This document shows positions 6,816 through 8,776 of a stretch of 8,776 nt of DNA, piece by piece. The stretch covers positions 1 through 8,776 of the forward strand of contig CAYYZW010000181.1 in NCBI GenBank assembly GCA_964476375.1, read 5' to 3'. Made by a program: the position numbers and the translations under genes. The DNA is from SAT2750 sp964476375. Lineage in GTDB: Bacteria > Planctomycetota > Planctomycetia > Pirellulales > Pirellulaceae. The notes below the pieces were generated by a model that was not told the origin of the DNA, ran no database searches, and saw only the letters and a program-made list of their open reading frames with translations. Position 1 is the first letter of the stretch. Each line of letters opens with the position of its first letter.

Positions 6816-6832
6816 GGCCGGATCATCCGGCC
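6816..6832 (-). terminator. GC-rich hairpin immediately after the DUF1501 stop (possible terminator or 3' mRNA end)
   Basis: GGCCGGA and TCCGGCC form a seven-base perfect stem with a three-base loop; the stem shares the last base of the DUF1501 stop codon. The position is right for a 3' end of the DUF1553-DUF1501 transcript, but no U-tract follows, so intrinsic termination would be atypical. It may instead protect the 3' end after processing, or read-through may join this unit to the SMP-30 gene. Confidence 0.35.
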
Positions 6833-8295
6833 TAGCTGATAATCTGGTCGATTACCGTACCGCCGGTATCGGTCAGTCGCCGCAGCCGACCGGCGTGATG
6901 ATAACGAAGTTCTTCATCTTCCAGGCCCATCAGGTCCAGTATCGTCGCATGGACATCCCGGATCGGAATCGGGTCCCCCGTGGCCCGCAGGCCGAACTCG
7001 TCGGTCTCCCCTGCCGTGGCACCGCCCTTCACATTGCCACCGGCCATCCACATCACCAGGCCATAGGAATTATGATCCCGGCCGGGCTTGTCCGTCATGC
7101 CCCCGTTCTTGAAAGGAGTACGGCCCATTTCCGATGCCCAGACCACGAGTGTCTCCTCGAGCAGGCCAAGGCGTTTCAGATCTGCCAGCAGTCCGGCAAT
7201 CGGGCGGTCCACTTCACGGGAATGTCGGGCCATCCCGCCCGCCACGTCACCATGGTCATCCCAGCTATGGGTGCCGATCTGGACACCATGGACCAGCAGC
7301 GTGTAACGCACGCCACTTTCCACCAGCCGGCGGGCCAGCAGGCACTGGCGACCAAAACCGGCCGTGACCGGGTCGTTCATTCCGTACAGCTCCTGGACCT
7401 CGCGTGTCTCCTGGGAGACATCCACAACCTGCGGGGCCTGCATCTGCATCCGGAATGCGAGCTCGTAGGAACTGATGCGGGCTTCCAGCTCGCTGTCCCC
7501 CGGCCGACTGTTACGATGCCGTTCGTTAAGCCAGCCCAGCACGTCCAGTTCCCTCCGCTGTTGCTTGTGGCTCAGATCGCCGGGCCGCTGCAGGTTCAGG
7601 ATCGGGGTACCGTTACTCCGCAAGAGTGTCCCCTGGTAGGCCGCCGGCAGGTAGCCGTTTGCCCAGACCGCGGCCCCGTTAACCGGGGCACCACGGGGAT
7701 CCTGGATCACGGCATAGGCCGGCATGTCCTGGTTCTCGCTGCCCAGGCCATAACTGATCCAGGAGCCGACCGAGGGGTGCCCGGGAAACTGGCTCCCGGT
7801 CGTCACCGAGAGTGTCGACGGGCCATGGTTCTGGTTGTCTGTCTTGATGCCGTGAATAAAAGCCAGGTCATCCACGTGGCCGGCCAGGTGGGGATAGAGT
7901 TCCGAGACATGGCGTCCCGACTCCCCGTGCTGTTTGAAGTCAAAAGAGCTCCCCACGCAGACATGCGGAAAGGAGAGCCGTCCCTGCAGTTCCCCGGAAA
8001 TACTCGGAATCCGTGGCAATGGCTTGCCGTGAAGTTTCTTCAGCTCCGGCTTGTACTCGAAGGAATCGACCTGGCTCACACCGCCCTGCATGAAGAGAAA
8101 GATACAGTGTTTTGCCTTGCGCTTCTTGTGCGGCGTTCGCGGGGCGAGCGGGTTACTGGCAGCGAGCCTTTCCCCTGCCAGCTCGTCCGCCATCATTGCA
8201 CCCAGTGCCAGCGAACCGATCCCGTTGTAAGCCTGGCCGAGAAAAGAACGGCGAGACCTGGTGCGAGATTGTCGATCTGTCCCCTTGCTCCCCAT
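6832..8295 (-). CDS. DUF1501 protein, alkaline phosphatase/sulfatase superfamily, Tat-exported
   Basis: This is a 487-residue DUF1501 protein. A twin-arginine motif 'SRRSFLG' (14-20) precedes a short hydrophobic stretch (about 25-36), indicating Tat export. The core shows the family hallmarks in order: 'FMQGGVSQVDSFEYKP' (68-83), 'THSWDDHGD' (342-350), 'SEMGRTP' (388-394), 'PGRDHN' (404-409), 'ETDEFG' (430-435) and the closing 'GRLRRLTD' (469-476). His and Asp residues in these motifs are the probable metal ligands of the alkaline-phosphatase fold. It lacks the Cys/Ser-X-Pro-X-Arg site of true sulfatases, and the reaction is not established. The frame remains open 80 codons upstream, inside the DUF1553 gene. 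The start at 8295 is chosen for its GGGAG site six bases upstream, for the Tat motif, and because the preceding DUF1553 gene ends only ten bases earlier. DUF1501 and DUF1553 genes are typically paired in planctomycetes, and a joint role in handling complex extracellular carbohydrate is usually guessed. Confidence 0.9.
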   Translation of the reverse strand: MGSKGTDRQSRTRSRRSFLGQAYNGIGSLALGAMMADELAGERLAASNPLAPRTPHKKRKAKHCIFLFMQGGVSQVDSFEYKPELKKLHGKPLPRIPSISGELQGRLSFPHVCVGSSFDFKQHGESGRHVSELYPHLAGHVDDLAFIHGIKTDNQNHGPSTLSVTTGSQFPGHPSVGSWISYGLGSENQDMPAYAVIQDPRGAPVNGAAVWANGYLPAAYQGTLLRSNGTPILNLQRPGDLSHKQQRRELDVLGWLNERHRNSRPGDSELEARISSYELAFRMQMQAPQVVDVSQETREVQELYGMNDPVTAGFGRQCLLARRLVESGVRYTLLVHGVQIGTHSWDDHGDVAGGMARHSREVDRPIAGLLADLKRLGLLEETLVVWASEMGRTPFKNGGMTDKPGRDHNSYGLVMWMAGGNVKGGATAGETDEFGLRATGDPIPIRDVHATILDLMGLEDEELRYHHAGRLRRLTDTGGTVIDQIIS

Positions 8296-8301
8296 CCACA
8301 G

Positions 8302-8306
8302 CTCCC
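8302..8306 (-). promoter_or_regulatory. Shine-Dalgarno site of DUF1501 overlapping the DUF1553 stop codon
   Basis: On the minus strand TAG|GGAG runs from the DUF1553 stop (8308-8306) into a GGGAG site six bases before the DUF1501 ATG. The arrangement implies translational coupling of the two genes. Confidence 0.6.
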
Positions 8307-8776
8307 TAGTCGATATAGATGAACTCACTGGTGTTATAGAGAATACGGCAGAGCCCACGAAGCCCGGCCTCGCGATCCTCGCGGCTTTCGACATACGCGA
8401 CCAGCTTCTGCTGTTCATCATCGGTCGCCGGTCGGGCCAGGGCAAGCTCAAAAGCATGTTGCACCTGGTCACCAAGTTCCGGCCCGGCCTCCCGCACCAG
8501 CCGTTCCGCAAAATGACCGGCCTCCTCGTTGACAAACTCCCCGTTGTACATCGCCAGCGCCTGCAGGGGAGTCACTGACCCTGCCCGCCTGGGCCGCGAC
8601 TCGTCACAGACAATGGCATCAAATGTCTGTAAAAGAGGCATCATCAATGTTCGCTGCTGGTAAATATAAATGCTCCGCTTACGGCCTTCCGGACCGTGCT
8701 GTGTATCCCACTTGCTGTTGGAATATTTCACCCGTTCGGCGATATCGCCGGGCAGCGGAGGAAAAATCGGCAGGCC
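8306..8776 (-). CDS. DUF1553 (PSD1-type planctomycete) protein, C-terminal 156 residues (5' end beyond window)
   Basis: The frame is open to the right edge. Before the first possible internal start (a GTG at 8731) it still reads 'LPIFPPLPGDIAERV', so the protein begins outside the window. The visible part has the DUF1553 signature: 'RKRSIYIYQQRTLMMPLLQ' then 'TFDA', an Arg-rich turn 'ESRPRRAGSVTPLQALAMYN', 'AFELALARPATDDEQ' and the closing 'LYNTSEFIYID'. Full-length relatives are usually very large secreted proteins with a planctomycete cytochrome-c domain, DUF1549 and DUF1553 in that order; none of the upstream domains can be seen here. A redox or electron-transfer role in carbohydrate processing is often proposed for them but is not demonstrated. 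It is the promoter-proximal partner of the DUF1501 gene, separated by ten bases. Confidence 0.87.
   Translation of the reverse strand, partial: GLPIFPPLPGDIAERVKYSNSKWDTQHGPEGRKRSIYIYQQRTLMMPLLQTFDAIVCDESRPRRAGSVTPLQALAMYNGEFVNEEAGHFAERLVREAGPELGDQVQHAFELALARPATDDEQQKLVAYVESREDREAGLRGLCRILYNTSEFIYID

Noticed and set aside
6478..8322. A 614-residue open frame on the plus strand, antisense to the DUF1501 gene
   Set aside because: It covers the DUF1501 gene, the gap and part of the SMP-30 gene. Its composition (many His, Gln, Pro) is typical of the reverse complement of biased codons, and the minus-strand genes there have strong family motifs.
8296..8535. Longer N-terminus for the DUF1501 protein starting at 8535
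   Set aside because: The extra 80 codons overlap the DUF1553 coding region in another frame and would place the Tat motif about 95 residues into the protein.

Overview
The window looks like a GC-rich chromosomal segment from a member of the Planctomycetota, probably of the Pirellulales type. The evidence is the set of protein families: a DUF1553/DUF1501 gene pair, an esterase fused to an SMP-30 propeller, SASA (DUF303) esterases, and an SGNH hydrolase with a 'HVGHKRP' tail. These families are heavily expanded in that phylum. No RNA genes, insertion sequences, CRISPR arrays or integration signals are visible. Coding density is very high, and the longest gap between genes is 133 bases.

Layout from left to right. 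At 1-782 (+) is the 3' end of a beta-propeller, glycosidase-like gene. Converging on it, 14 bases away, is a tandem pair of paralogous SASA-type carbohydrate esterases at 797-1789 and 1817-2773 (both -). A 133-base divergent intergenic region (2774-2906) separates this pair from a two-domain protein at 2907-4652 (+), which has an alpha/beta-hydrolase esterase at the N-terminus and an SMP-30/gluconolactonase propeller at the C-terminus. That gene meets, 11 bases tail to tail, a leftward block: an SGNH/GDSL esterase (4664-5623), a stand-alone SMP-30/gluconolactonase (5650-6705), a DUF1501 protein of the alkaline-phosphatase/sulfatase superfamily with a Tat motif (6832-8295), and the C-terminus of a DUF1553 protein that runs off the right edge (8306-8776).

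How the genes may work together (inference): every gene with a complete N-terminus carries an apparent export signal. The locus encodes four ester-hydrolase domains, two lactonase-like propellers, one glycosidase-like propeller and one phosphatase/sulfatase-fold protein. This fits extracytoplasmic breakdown of a decorated (acylated or otherwise esterified) polysaccharide, with the lactonase-like domains acting on sugar lactones. No transporter, regulator or intracellular sugar kinase lies in the window, so the substrate cannot be read from it. The likely transcription units are SASA2-SASA1, the fusion gene alone, SMP-30-SGNH, and DUF1553-DUF1501. The last two may be separated by a GC-rich hairpin just after the DUF1501 stop.

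I see no convincing evidence of a wholly novel defence or mobile system. The notable points are the concentration of different esterases, the fused versus separate lactonase architecture, and hairpin or palindrome structures in the 126-base gap upstream of the SMP-30 gene.
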